DNA from: Streptomyces sp. NBC_00459
Lineage (GTDB): Bacteria > Actinomycetota > Actinomycetes > Streptomycetales > Streptomycetaceae
DNA length: 64,000 nt
Assembly (NCBI RefSeq): GCF_036013955.1
Contig: NZ_CP107903.1
Location: 8,804,001-8,868,000 of the forward strand
Direction: 5' to 3'
This document shows positions 53,386 to 62,484 of the stretch, in pieces. The stretch's first letter is position 1. Each line of letters starts with the position of its first letter. The notes beneath the pieces are model-generated. The model was not told where the DNA came from. It searched no databases and saw only the letters and a program-made list of their open reading frames with translations. The translations under genes and the position numbers were made by a program.

Positions 53386-55599
53386 TCAGACCCGGACCGC
53401 CTCCCGGTCTGCCGTTCCGTCCGCCCCGTCCTCGGGTGTGGCCGCCCTGTGCGCGAGTGCCTCGCCCTCCACGTCGACCTTGGGAAGCACCTTGTCCAGC
53501 CAGTCCGGCATCCACCAGGCGGCCCTGCCGAGCAGGGCCAGTACGGCCGGGACGAACGCCATCCGGACCACGAAGGCGTCGAACAGGACGGCCACGGCCA
53601 GTCCGAAGCCGATCATCTTGATGATGGACTCGCCGGCCCCGATGAACCCGGAGAAGACGGCCATCATGATCAGCGCGGCGGCGACGACGACCCGCGCGCT
53701 GTACCGGAACCCGGTGACGACCGCCTGCGCGGGCCCGTCCCCGTGGACGTACGCCTCCCGCATCCGGGCGACCAGGAACACCTCGTAGTCCATCGCGAGG
53801 CCGAAGACGATGCCCACCAGGAAGATCGGCATCATGCTCATGATCGGACCGGTCGTCTCGACGCCGAGGAGCGAGGCGCCCCAGCCCCACTGGAACACCG
53901 CGATCACGGAACCGAGCGCCGCCAGCACCGACAGGAGGAAGCCGAGGGCGGCCTTCACGGGTACGAGGATCGACCGGAAGACCAGCAGGAGCAGCACGAT
54001 GGCCAGACCCACGACCACGATCAGGTACGGGACCAGCGCGTCCTGCATCTTCTGGGCGACGTCGATGTTCGCGGCCGTGCTGCCGGTGACACTGAACTCC
54101 GCGTCCGTGCCGGCCACCGTGGCCGACCGGTCGGACCGGATGGTCTTCACGAGGTCCTGTGTCTTCGTGCTGGTCGGCGCGTCGGCCGGGACCGCGGAGA
54201 AGATCGCGGTGTCACCGGCGGGGTTGAAGCGGGCCCGGGAGACGGACACGACCCCCTTCGTGGCGGCGATCCTCTCGGAGATCGTCGCCACCGCGCCCTT
54301 GGCGTCGGCAGCACCCTTGGCGTCCACGACGATCGTCAGGGGGCCGTTGAAGCCGGGGCCGAAGGCCGTCGCGAGGTCGTCGTAGGCGCGGCGCTCGGTG
54401 GTGGAGGTCGGCTTGGCCTCGTCGCCGGACGTGCCCAGCTGGAGGTCCATCACGGGTATCGCGAGGGCGCCGAGACCGGCCACCGAGGCGATCAGCACCG
54501 GGATCGGACGGCGCAGCACGAACCGCGCCCAGCGGCTGCCGCCGTTGGTCTCGTCGGCCTGCTCGATGCGCCCGGTCTTCCGGGCGGAGCGCGAGAGCAG
54601 GGCGTTCGGCCAGAACCCGACCAGGGCCGGTACCAGCGTCAGCGCGACGAGCACGCCCACACCGACCGCGCCGGCGGCGGCCAGCCCCATCTTCGTGAGC
54701 ATCGGCACCCCGACCACCATGAGCCCGGCCAGTGCGATGACGACGGTGAGACCGGCGAAGACGACCGCCGAACCGGCGGTGCCGGTCGCGAGGGCGGCGG
54801 CCTCCTGCGGGCCGTGCCCCTTGCCACGCTCCTCCCGGTACCGGGAGACGATGAACACCGCGTAGTCGATACCGCAGGCGAGGCCCAGCATGCTGGCGAG
54901 CGTCCCGGTCGTCGAGGACAGACCGAGCGCGCTGCTCAGCGCCAGGATCGACGCCATGCTGACGCCCACACCGATGATCGCGGTCAGCAGCGGCAGCCCG
55001 GCGGCGGCCAGCGAACCGAAGGTGACGATCAGGACGAGGGCCGCGATGGCGATACCGATCGCCTCGGCCGCGCCGCCCGCCGAGGGCGTGGTCGCCAGCG
55101 CCGTGCCGCCGACCTCGACGGTCAGCCCCGAGCCCCGCGCCTCCTTGACGGCGTCCTCTAGGTGGTTCTTGGTGGCGTCGGTGAGATCGTCGGGCTTCGC
55201 CCTGTAGTTGACGGTGGCGTACGCCGTCGAGGCGTCCTCGCTGACCGCCTGCGCCTGGAAGGGGTCGGCGGCGGACGAGACCTGCGAACCGTCGGCCACC
55301 TCGCCCACGAACTTCTCGATCGCCGCCCTGTTCTCGGTGGCGGTGACCTTCTCGCCGCCCGGCGCCACGAACACCACCCGGGCGTTCGCGCCGTGCGCGT
55401 TGGAACCGGGGAACCGCTGGTCCATCAGGTCGAAGGCCTTCTGGGACTCGATTCCCGGCATCGTGTTGTCGGCGTCGGGCGCGGCGGGCGCCGTCGCGGC
55501 ACCGGCACCGACGGCGGCGAGCACCGCCAGCCACATCAGGGCGACGTACCAGCGCCGCCGGAAGGCCAGTCGGCCCAGCTTGTACAGGAAGGTGGCCAC
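53386..55599 (-). CDS. MMPL-family RND transporter
   Basis: 737 residues, GTG start at 55599 with only a distant GGAG. Two repeats, each with one helix, a ~130-residue outer domain and five to six helices, as in actinobacterial MMPL lipid exporters. The GIDYAVFIVSRYREE and AMDYEVFLVARMREAY helices carry the conserved Asp-Tyr pairs of the proton relay. Substrates of such proteins are lipids or hydrophobic metabolites; not readable here. Followed by a strong terminator. Confidence 0.92.
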   Translation of the reverse strand: MATFLYKLGRLAFRRRWYVALMWLAVLAAVGAGAATAPAAPDADNTMPGIESQKAFDLMDQRFPGSNAHGANARVVFVAPGGEKVTATENRAAIEKFVGEVADGSQVSSAADPFQAQAVSEDASTAYATVNYRAKPDDLTDATKNHLEDAVKEARGSGLTVEVGGTALATTPSAGGAAEAIGIAIAALVLIVTFGSLAAAGLPLLTAIIGVGVSMASILALSSALGLSSTTGTLASMLGLACGIDYAVFIVSRYREERGKGHGPQEAAALATGTAGSAVVFAGLTVVIALAGLMVVGVPMLTKMGLAAAGAVGVGVLVALTLVPALVGFWPNALLSRSARKTGRIEQADETNGGSRWARFVLRRPIPVLIASVAGLGALAIPVMDLQLGTSGDEAKPTSTTERRAYDDLATAFGPGFNGPLTIVVDAKGAADAKGAVATISERIAATKGVVSVSRARFNPAGDTAIFSAVPADAPTSTKTQDLVKTIRSDRSATVAGTDAEFSVTGSTAANIDVAQKMQDALVPYLIVVVGLAIVLLLLVFRSILVPVKAALGFLLSVLAALGSVIAVFQWGWGASLLGVETTGPIMSMMPIFLVGIVFGLAMDYEVFLVARMREAYVHGDGPAQAVVTGFRYSARVVVAAALIMMAVFSGFIGAGESIIKMIGFGLAVAVLFDAFVVRMAFVPAVLALLGRAAWWMPDWLDKVLPKVDVEGEALAHRAATPEDGADGTADREAVRV

Positions 55600-55744
55600 G
55601 AGGGGGAGGTCTCCACATCATCGGATCTCGGGTACCCGACAAGGTTCCCGGGACCGCCCCCCTCCCGTCGTCGTGCACCTGCCGACAATCGCGACTACTG
55701 AGAACGCAGTACAGGCGGCCTCACCGCTCGTCCGCACGCAGGAC

Positions 55745-55777
55745 GGGCGGTACCCCTCGGGTAGGGGTACCGCCCGC
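55745..55777 (-). terminator. Perfect 13-bp terminator after GH127 gene
   Basis: Arms 55745-55757 and 55765-55777, 7-base loop. It lies 24 bases beyond the GH127 stop and can also face the MMPL promoter region. Confidence 0.85.
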
Positions 55778-55800
55778 GACGATCAAGAGACGTACGTCGG

Positions 55801-58605
55801 TCAGGACACGTACGACGCGCCCTGCGCCGTGCTCACCACCGTGTTGGCCGCCGCCTGCGTGAGAAGCCCCGCCGACACCCAGGCCGTCGTCGTCGACTGC
55901 ACCCGAGCCACCAGCGCGGCCTTGTTCGCGAAGGGCGCCCCCGCCCAGATCTCGTCGAGCAGCGTGGTGCCGTCGCTCTTCGCCGGGTTGGCGATCCCGG
56001 AGGAGACGGTCCCGAACACGACCGTCGGCTCGGCGCGCCGGACATAGGCGTGCGTCGGGTCCTCGGTCCCCTCGGAGAAGGGGGCGAACTCGGTGCCGTT
56101 CAGCGTGTAGTGCAGCGGCTTGCCGCTCACCGGGGTGAGGGAGGGCAGCAGGTCGCCGGAGAGCGCGGCGTTGCGGTACAGCCCGACGGACAGGTAGCTC
56201 GTGCTCGTACTGCGCGCGACCAGGTTCACCGGCCCGTAGAACAGGGTCTGCAGCGACGGGTCGTCGAGCGCCTTCTCGACCCGCAGCCGGAACGGCACGC
56301 TGATCCGTACGACATCCCCGCTCTGCCAGGTCCGCGACACCGCGAAGTAGCTCCCGGCGACCGGAGTCCCGCTCACCGCCTGCCCGTTGACGGTCACCTG
56401 GAAGCCGGCCGTCGCCCAGACCGGCACCCGCAGCCGCAGCGCGAAGGCCGCGCTGCCGCCCCCGATCGTGAGCGTGGTGCCCTGCTCCTTCGGGTACTCG
56501 GTGGTCTGGGTGACCGTGACGCCCTTCTCGGCCCAGGTCAGGGTGGAGGGGCTGTACAGGTTGACGTACAGGGAGGCGCCGTCGGCCGACTTGAAGTACA
56601 CCGAGTCCTGGTACTTCGTGGCGCTCTCCATGCCGGTGCCCTCGCAGCAGGTGGTGCCCTGCTTGGGCGTGTAGTCGCGCACATGCCCGGGCATGAGCCC
56701 GATGAAGTACGTGACGAGGGGCTTCTCGGCGTCGGCCTTGTCCTGCTTGGAGCCGAGCACCTGGTTGTAGAGGGCCCGCTCGTAGTAGTCCATGTACTTC
56801 GGGTCCTGCTCGTGGAAGAACAGCGTCCGGCTCAGCTTGAGCAGGTTGTACGCGCAGCAGGTCTCGGCGTTGGTGTCGCTGATCGTCCCCGCGATCACCC
56901 CGCGAGCCTTCCAGAACTCGCCCGTGCTGGTGCCGCCGATCCCGTACATGCGCTGCGGGACGACCATGCCCCAGAAGTTCTTCGCGGCGGTCAGATAGCG
57001 GGTCTCGCCCGTCGCGTCGTACAGCCGTACGTACCCGGTGAAGATCGGGATGTGCTGGTTGGCGTGCAGGCCGTTCAGCGTGTCGGTGTTCGCCGCGCAC
57101 GCGTCGATGAGCGTGTCGAGGTCGAACAGCTTGGCCAGGGCGAGGTGATCGGCCTTCCCGGTGATCGTGTAGAGGTCGACGATGGTCTCGACGATGCCGC
57201 CGAACTCACCGCTGGAGAAGATCCCCCACATCCGCTGCAGGGTGGCGTCGGGCAGCTTGGACAGCCGGGAGTACATCCAGTCGCACATCCCGGACGCGAG
57301 GTCCAGCGCCCGGGCGTCGTCCGTGGCGAGGTAGGCGTCCAGCAGACCCTTGAGGATCTTGTGCGCCGTGTAGTAGGGCGCCCAGATCTTGGTGTAGTCG
57401 GCGCTTGTCGCCGACTCCAGGGCGATGAACTGTGTCTCCGGGTAGGCGGCGAGGAAGCCCTGGTGGCTCGGGCCGCCCCAGGTGCGGCGCAGGGTGGCGG
57501 TCAGCCCGCGCCCGGAGGCGTCGCCGAAGGTGCCGCCGGTCGTGGCGGAGAAGTAGTACGAGGCGAGGTTGCCGAGCCCCGCGGTGGACTTCTTGGCCTC
57601 GTTGCTCTGCAGCGAGGTGATGTCGGCCGCGGTCAGGGCGCGCGAGTAGACGTTGAACTCGTCGAAGGCGCCCGCGTAGACCGGGTCGCCGGAGTAGTTG
57701 GAACGGCCCAGCCAGTTGTTCGTCAGGGTGCCCAGGACGGACGGGTTGACGGTCATCGCGGTGTTCGTCGCGACGGCGGCGCCGTTGACGTAAAGGGTTC
57801 CCGTGGTGCCGGAGATGGTCACCGCGAGATGGCTCCACTGGTTCAGCGGCAGCGCGGCGGTGCCGTTGAGGCCCTGTTCGCCGCCGGCACCGTTGGTGGT
57901 GATGGCGAAGCGCGGCACCCCGCTGCCGTTGCGGGAGGCCAGGTACATGTACCGGGTGGTGTCGTTGCCGAAGTCGAAGACCCGCTGCCAGTTGGCGTCG
58001 TGCGTGGGCTTGACCCAGATCGACAGGGTGATCGCCGCGGCGCCGCCCAGTACGGCCGCCGGGAGGTCCACGTACTGGTAGGAGCCCCGGACGTTCTCGT
58101 GGGCGCCGCCCCATTTCCCGGTGACGGTGAGCATGCGCGGGTCGGTGCGCAGCGCCGCGCGCACGTCGGTGAGCGCGCCGACCATGGTCGAGATCTTGTC
58201 GGCGTAGGTCTGCTCCCCGGTGCTCGCGTACGCCTGCGACAGCATGCTCAGGAAGTGGCCGGTGTAGTGGCCGCGCAGGTTGCCGTTGGCCTCGCCGTCC
58301 AGGCCCTCCCAGCCGCCCGGGGCGACCGCCCCGCCGGTGGAGAGGCCCGCGTTGGCGCGGAACACCTGGAGCAGCCGGTTCACGTCGTAGCCGCGCCCGT
58401 GGTCCAGCATCAGCTGGCGCTTGCTCGCGAAGACGCCCGTGCCGAGCGAGACCTCCTTCAGCTCGAAGGGACGCAGCGTCCAGGCGGACGGCGCGGGCAG
58501 GGCAGCGGCGGCGGCCCGTCCGGAGGCGGCGTAGGCGAACGCGGGCGCGGCGGCGGCGAGGATCGCGCTCTGGAGCAGAAACCGCCTCGACAGCTGGGGG
58601 GTCAC
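55801..58605 (-). CDS. Exported GH127 beta-L-arabinofuranosidase with LamG insertion
   Basis: 934 residues from GTG 58605, with GACGAGG upstream. Signal peptide (SRRFLLQSAILAAAAPAFA), possibly Tat. GH127 barrel: start at ~45 (FELKEVSLGTGVF, LDGEANGNLRGHYTGHFLS), and the zinc/Cys site E581-T-C583 (NAETCCAYNLLKLSR) with C653-C654 (TTCCEGTGME), matching Glu338, Cys340, Cys417 and Cys418 of HypBA1. A LamG-like domain (about 170-375) interrupts the barrel between the HFLSMLSQ helix and the GFLAAYPE segment. Removes beta-L-arabinofuranose from plant glycans. Its start is 78 bases from the stop of the GH43 gene on the same strand. Confidence 0.9.
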   Translation of the reverse strand: MTPQLSRRFLLQSAILAAAAPAFAYAASGRAAAAALPAPSAWTLRPFELKEVSLGTGVFASKRQLMLDHGRGYDVNRLLQVFRANAGLSTGGAVAPGGWEGLDGEANGNLRGHYTGHFLSMLSQAYASTGEQTYADKISTMVGALTDVRAALRTDPRMLTVTGKWGGAHENVRGSYQYVDLPAAVLGGAAAITLSIWVKPTHDANWQRVFDFGNDTTRYMYLASRNGSGVPRFAITTNGAGGEQGLNGTAALPLNQWSHLAVTISGTTGTLYVNGAAVATNTAMTVNPSVLGTLTNNWLGRSNYSGDPVYAGAFDEFNVYSRALTAADITSLQSNEAKKSTAGLGNLASYYFSATTGGTFGDASGRGLTATLRRTWGGPSHQGFLAAYPETQFIALESATSADYTKIWAPYYTAHKILKGLLDAYLATDDARALDLASGMCDWMYSRLSKLPDATLQRMWGIFSSGEFGGIVETIVDLYTITGKADHLALAKLFDLDTLIDACAANTDTLNGLHANQHIPIFTGYVRLYDATGETRYLTAAKNFWGMVVPQRMYGIGGTSTGEFWKARGVIAGTISDTNAETCCAYNLLKLSRTLFFHEQDPKYMDYYERALYNQVLGSKQDKADAEKPLVTYFIGLMPGHVRDYTPKQGTTCCEGTGMESATKYQDSVYFKSADGASLYVNLYSPSTLTWAEKGVTVTQTTEYPKEQGTTLTIGGGSAAFALRLRVPVWATAGFQVTVNGQAVSGTPVAGSYFAVSRTWQSGDVVRISVPFRLRVEKALDDPSLQTLFYGPVNLVARSTSTSYLSVGLYRNAALSGDLLPSLTPVSGKPLHYTLNGTEFAPFSEGTEDPTHAYVRRAEPTVVFGTVSSGIANPAKSDGTTLLDEIWAGAPFANKAALVARVQSTTTAWVSAGLLTQAAANTVVSTAQGASYVS

Positions 58606-58682
58606 ATGTGCCTCGTCTCTGAGGTGACTGACGTAGGTGAGCTCTGAAGTCCCTTGATCTGTAAGGGTTTTCACCCGGCGCG

Positions 58683-60155
58683 CTACTCGGCGTAGTAGGT
58701 CGCGTCCTGCTGGTCCAGGGACGTGCTGATCGGCTGGAGCTGGATGAGGCCGTTGTAGTGCCGGATGTAACGGCCCGGGAAGTTGTACGACTCGAAGGAC
58801 ACCCCGGCGGGGTCGGCGAGGCCCGCCCGCCGGGTGAAGGACGCGTCGGCCAGGAAGGTGGCCGTGCCGCTGTTCTTCTCCACCCACAGCTCGTAGTTCT
58901 TGTGCCGGAGGTAGTAGCCGGGGAAGTTCGCCGACTCCAGCGAGACGGTTCCGGAGCCGGTCAGCCCGGTGACGATCCGGAACTGCGAGTCGGCGAGGTT
59001 GGTGACGTTCGCCTCCAGCTTCGCCCGGTACTCCCAGTGCCGGATGTACCGGTCCGGGTAGTTGAACGACGAGAACCGGACCGGGGTGAGACCGTCGGAG
59101 ACCGGGATGCCGAAGTTCGGGGTGCCGTCGGCGTTCCAGTACAGCTTCTGGTAACGGGTGCGCCGGTTGGGGTCGTTGAGCGGATCGCCGCTGATGTCCT
59201 TGTAGTTGCGGTCGTGGTAGACGAGGACGTCGGACTTGCCGTCCTCGGAGACCGTGAACGTGTTGTGGCCCGGCCCGTACTGCCCGGTCGCGGCGTTGCT
59301 CGTGAACACCGGCTGCGGACTCTTCGTCCAGGAGGCCGGGTTGAGCAGGTCGGCGGAGGCGGACGCGGTCAGCAGCCCGAGGCAGTAGTTGGCGTCGGTG
59401 GCGCTCGCCGAGAAGGCCATGAAGAGCTTCCCGTTCCGCTGGATGACGGAGGGCCCCTCGTTCACCGTGTGCCCGATGATCTCCCAGGACAGCGTGGGCC
59501 GGGAGATCATCGCCGGAGTGCCGCTGATGGTCCAGGGGTTGGACATCTTCGCGAGGTAGATGTTGGTGCCGTCGCCGACGGCCGGGTCGTTCTGCGCCCA
59601 GCTCAGATAGCGGGTGCCGTTCACCACGAAGGTCGTCGCGTCCAGCGAGAAGGTGTCCAGCGGCAGTGCGATCCGGCCCTTCTCGGTCCAGGTCCCGGTG
59701 ATCGGGTTGGCGGAGGAGGACTCCAGGACGTAAGGGCGGATCTTCCAGATGTCGTTGGAGGCGCCGGCCGCGAAGTACACGTACCACTTGCCGTCGATGA
59801 AGTGGATCTCCGGAGCCCAGATGTGGGCGCCCATGTCACCGCTGGCGTGCTTGGTCCAGATCGTCGTCTCGGCGGCGGTCGCGAGGCCCTGGAGCGTGGT
59901 GGCGCGACGCAGCACGATCCGGTCGTACGCGGGGACCGTGGCGGTGAAGTAGTAGTAGCCGTCGGTGTGCTTGTAGATGTGCGGGTCGGCGCGCTGCTCG
60001 GCGATCGGGTTGGTGAAGGTGACGGCCGGGGAGGCCGGGACGGCGGCGAACGCCGGGGTGCCGATGGCGACGGGCACGGTCACGGCGACGACCAGGGCCG
60101 TGCAGGCCTTGAGGAGCGTGCGTCGGCTGGTCGAGCTGCAGCGGGGGCGGTCCAC
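58683..60155 (-). CDS. Exported GH43 arabinofuranosidase with CBM42
   Basis: 490 residues, GTG 60155 with AAGGAG nine bases upstream. A twin-arginine-like signal (STSRRTLLKACTALVVAVTV) is followed by a GH43 five-bladed propeller (about 45-355) with catalytic D57 (ADPHIY), D172 (SLDATTF) and E233 (NEGPSV). The C-terminal ~140 residues are a beta-trefoil CBM42 with three repeats (FNYPDRYIRH, ANFPGYYLRH, YNFPGRYIRH) that bind arabinofuranose. The domain plan is that of S. avermitilis exo-1,5-alpha-L-arabinofuranosidase Araf43A. Same strand as GH127 and the PL9 gene. Confidence 0.92.
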   Translation of the reverse strand: MDRPRCSSTSRRTLLKACTALVVAVTVPVAIGTPAFAAVPASPAVTFTNPIAEQRADPHIYKHTDGYYYFTATVPAYDRIVLRRATTLQGLATAAETTIWTKHASGDMGAHIWAPEIHFIDGKWYVYFAAGASNDIWKIRPYVLESSSANPITGTWTEKGRIALPLDTFSLDATTFVVNGTRYLSWAQNDPAVGDGTNIYLAKMSNPWTISGTPAMISRPTLSWEIIGHTVNEGPSVIQRNGKLFMAFSASATDANYCLGLLTASASADLLNPASWTKSPQPVFTSNAATGQYGPGHNTFTVSEDGKSDVLVYHDRNYKDISGDPLNDPNRRTRYQKLYWNADGTPNFGIPVSDGLTPVRFSSFNYPDRYIRHWEYRAKLEANVTNLADSQFRIVTGLTGSGTVSLESANFPGYYLRHKNYELWVEKNSGTATFLADASFTRRAGLADPAGVSFESYNFPGRYIRHYNGLIQLQPISTSLDQQDATYYAE

Positions 60156-60336
60156 GGCGAGTCTCCTTCAGCGGCCTGTTCGCGGGCCGACATTGTTCGG
60201 TATATGGAACGGTGTACGGAGGTTCGACCGAAAGATAGGTAGGGGGCGTGAGTGAGTCAATGTTTCCGACAGATTGAATTCCGGTTGATCGCTCACGCCC
60301 CCGGACTGCGCCCCGGACTGCGCCTCCGAAGATCGC
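60156..60336. promoter_or_regulatory. Promoter region of the GH43-GH127 unit
   Basis: 181 bases between the GH43 start and the PL9-like stop. AT-rich around 60190-60290, with a GTTC-N8-GAAC dyad at 60187-60202. A tandem CCCCGGACTGCG repeat (60300-60325) borders the PL9 stop. Probable promoter and PL9 terminator region; details uncertain. Confidence 0.4.
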
Positions 60337-61551
60337 CTAGTAGCGCACGCCGATGTTCGTTCCGGCGCGCGGGACGAGGAAGCTGGGGGCGGCGGGCAGT
60401 GAACCGTCCGCACGGCGCGCGCCCGTGATGGCCGCCGGGTCGGTGCTCAGTACCGAGGCGGCGTTCCAAGTGCCGCCCAGATTCCAGGAGTTGCCTGTCG
60501 AGACGGTGGCGGAGCCGACAGCGACCGCACGGCCGTCGGCGACCGACAGGTTGGCGGTGAGGGTGGCGCGTCCCCCGGAGATGTCGAAGTCGAAGCCGGT
60601 GCCCGCATTCCCGTACGCGGTACTGTGGTTGACGCTGATCGCACCCGGATTGCCGTTGTCCGTGAAGCCGTGCGCCGCGTTCTTGAACGCGGCGGTGTTG
60701 CGCAGGACGTGCCCCGTGGCGGGCGCCGGGGTGCCACCGCCGAGCTTGAAGCCGTTGCCGTCGCCCGCGAAGTCGGGGAAGTTCCAGCGGTTGTAGCCGT
60801 TGCCGTACGCGATGGTGTTCTCGATCGTGATCGGCGAGGTGAACTTCCAGGCGTCGAAGCCGTCGTCGACGTTGTTCCACAGCCGCGCGCCCCGCACGAC
60901 GTTGCCGGTACCGCCGCCCTCCTTGATGGCCAGCCCGTCCGCGCTCTCGCCGTTCTTGCGCGGGTCGCGGTTGCCGTAACTGTCCAGGTCCAGGATCTGG
61001 TTGTTGCTGGACGTGCCCTGGAGCTGGAAACCGGACTCGTAGTTGTCGTGCGTGATCAGGCGGGCGAAGACGTTGTTGTTGCAGCCGTCGCAGTAGACGC
61101 CGTACGGCCCGTTCACGATCTCCAGTCCCGAGATCCGCCAGTACGAGGCCTCCTGGTGGATGGCACCGCGCTCGCCGCGCGGGATGCTGCCCCCGACCGG
61201 TGTGTGGCTGGCGGGCAGCCGCTCCCCGTCGACGACGACCCGCTCGCCCGGGTAGGTGCCCAACGTGATGGGCTGGGACGCGGTGCCGGAGGTGGCGATG
61301 GTGATGTTGTCGGTCAGGGCGTAGGTGCCCCCGCGCACGGTGATCGTGTCGCCCGGTTTCGCCAGGTCGACCGCCTTCTGGATGGTCTTCAGAGGGCGCG
61401 CGAGCGTGCCCGGCGCCGAGTCGTCGCCGCCTGTCGCCACGACGAGCGTCGTCGCGGCGCTCGCCCCCTCGGCGACGCCCACGAGCATCCCCGCTGTCAT
61501 TAACGCGGTGCCCAGGACCGCCGTTCCCGTCCGGATCGCTGCGTTGCGCAT
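60337..61551 (-). CDS. Exported right-handed beta-helix protein, PL9-like pectate lyase
   Basis: 404 residues, ATG 61551 with GGGAG upstream. Signal peptide to ASA|ATT. The protein has parallel beta-helix repeats with a DUF1565-type start (DDSAPGTLARPLKTIQKAVD) and an Asp-rich segment WNNVDDGFDAWKFTSPITIENTIAYGNGYN..., the PL9 calcium site and catalytic Lys region of Pel9A-type lyases. It would cut pectate by beta-elimination. Lies upstream of GH43 and GH127 on the same strand, forming a pectin/arabinan set. The Lys in AWKF or the FKLGGG segment is the catalytic candidate. Confidence 0.85.
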   Translation of the reverse strand: MRNAAIRTGTAVLGTALMTAGMLVGVAEGASAATTLVVATGGDDSAPGTLARPLKTIQKAVDLAKPGDTITVRGGTYALTDNITIATSGTASQPITLGTYPGERVVVDGERLPASHTPVGGSIPRGERGAIHQEASYWRISGLEIVNGPYGVYCDGCNNNVFARLITHDNYESGFQLQGTSSNNQILDLDSYGNRDPRKNGESADGLAIKEGGGTGNVVRGARLWNNVDDGFDAWKFTSPITIENTIAYGNGYNRWNFPDFAGDGNGFKLGGGTPAPATGHVLRNTAAFKNAAHGFTDNGNPGAISVNHSTAYGNAGTGFDFDISGGRATLTANLSVADGRAVAVGSATVSTGNSWNLGGTWNAASVLSTDPAAITGARRADGSLPAAPSFLVPRAGTNIGVRY

Positions 61552-61640
61552 GTACGGCTCCCGCCTCTGCCTCGGCTGTGTCGCCAAGGAGTGGCCGCCG
61601 ACGCCGTGGAGGTTGCCGGGTCTGACTAAGGTCAGGGTCT

Positions 61641-62144
61641 GTGACGCAGAACAGCAGCTCGAACCGGGGCAGACCGCTCGCCGTGTTCGACCTCGACAAC
61701 ACGCTCGCCGACACCGCGCACCGGCAGCGGTTCCTGGAGCGCAGGCCTCGTGACTGGGCGGCCTTCTTCGCCGCCGCACCGCACGACCCGCCGCTCACCG
61801 AGGGCGTCGCGCTGGCCCTGGAGAGTGCGCGGGAGTGCGAGGTCGTCTACCTCACCGGCAGGCCCGAACGCTGCCGCCGGGACACGCTCGCCTGGCTCGC
61901 CGCGCACGGACTGCCCGAGGGCCGCGTCTGGATGCGGCGCAACGACGACCGCAGGCCCGCCCGCAGCACCAAGCTGGAGACCCTGCGTCGCCTGGCCCGC
62001 GACCGCGAGATCCGCGTCCTGGTGGACGACGACGAGCTCGTCTGCCAGGACGCGGAACGGGCCGGCTTCAGCGTCGTACGGGCCCGCTGGACCGCTGAGT
62101 CCGGCGCGCTGAAAGAGGCGCAGGAGGGCGAGGGCCGGACCTGA
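61641..62144 (+). CDS. HAD-family phosphatase, polynucleotide 3'-phosphatase-like
   Basis: 167 residues, GTG 61641. HAD motifs are complete: VFDLDNTLADT (nucleophile Asp), YLTGRPERCRR (Ser/Thr motif), the Lys in STKLETLRRL and VDDDELVCQDA. This type resembles the phosphatase half of bacterial polynucleotide kinase/phosphatase and acid phosphatase class B relatives. Substrate unknown. Convergent with dodecin; divergent from the PL9 gene. Confidence 0.85.
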   Translation: MTQNSSSNRGRPLAVFDLDNTLADTAHRQRFLERRPRDWAAFFAAAPHDPPLTEGVALALESARECEVVYLTGRPERCRRDTLAWLAAHGLPEGRVWMRRNDDRRPARSTKLETLRRLARDREIRVLVDDDELVCQDAERAGFSVVRARWTAESGALKEAQEGEGRT

Positions 62145-62162
62145 GCAGGCGGCCCGGTACGG

Positions 62163-62378
62163 CTACTCGCCGTCCTCCAGCCGGAAACCGACCTTCAGAC
62201 CGACCTGGTAGTGCTCGATCTGCCCGTCCACGATCTGGCCCCTGACCTGCGTGATCTCGAACCAGTCCAGATTGCGCAGGGTCTGTGAGGCCCGGCTGAT
62301 GCCGTTGCGGACGGCCTGGTCGACGCCTTCGTGCGAGGTGCCGACGATCTCGGTGACCCGATAGGTGTGGTTCGACAT
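62163..62378 (-). CDS. Dodecin
   Basis: 71 residues, ATG 62378 with GAGGAG upstream. Length and sequence match dodecins, dodecameric flavin- or CoA-binding proteins: TYRVTEIVGTSHEGVDQAVRNGI, W39 (LDWFEI) that stacks on flavin, and QVGLKVGFRLE at the end. It may buffer flavin or CoA. Stands between the HAD gene and egtD. Confidence 0.93.
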   Translation of the reverse strand: MSNHTYRVTEIVGTSHEGVDQAVRNGISRASQTLRNLDWFEITQVRGQIVDGQIEHYQVGLKVGFRLEDGE

Positions 62379-62484
62379 GCGGGTGCTCCTCTTCGCTGCA
62401 CTGGATCTGCTGGCTGTAGTGGATCTTCCTGGCGGCGCTCCACGTTCCACCGTGCCCCATGTGGCGGTGGTTCGCGAGGTGTCG

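Noticed and set aside
56050..58647. Plus-strand open frame of 865 codons opposite GH127
   Set aside because: Composition (Gly, Arg, Val, Gln) and lack of motifs mark it as an antisense shadow of a well-supported glycosidase.
46225..60205. Shared short TATGGAA motif before the second fucosidase and in the GH43 promoter region
   Set aside because: Only 7-8 bases match, and no second element is shared; not significant without a genome-wide search.
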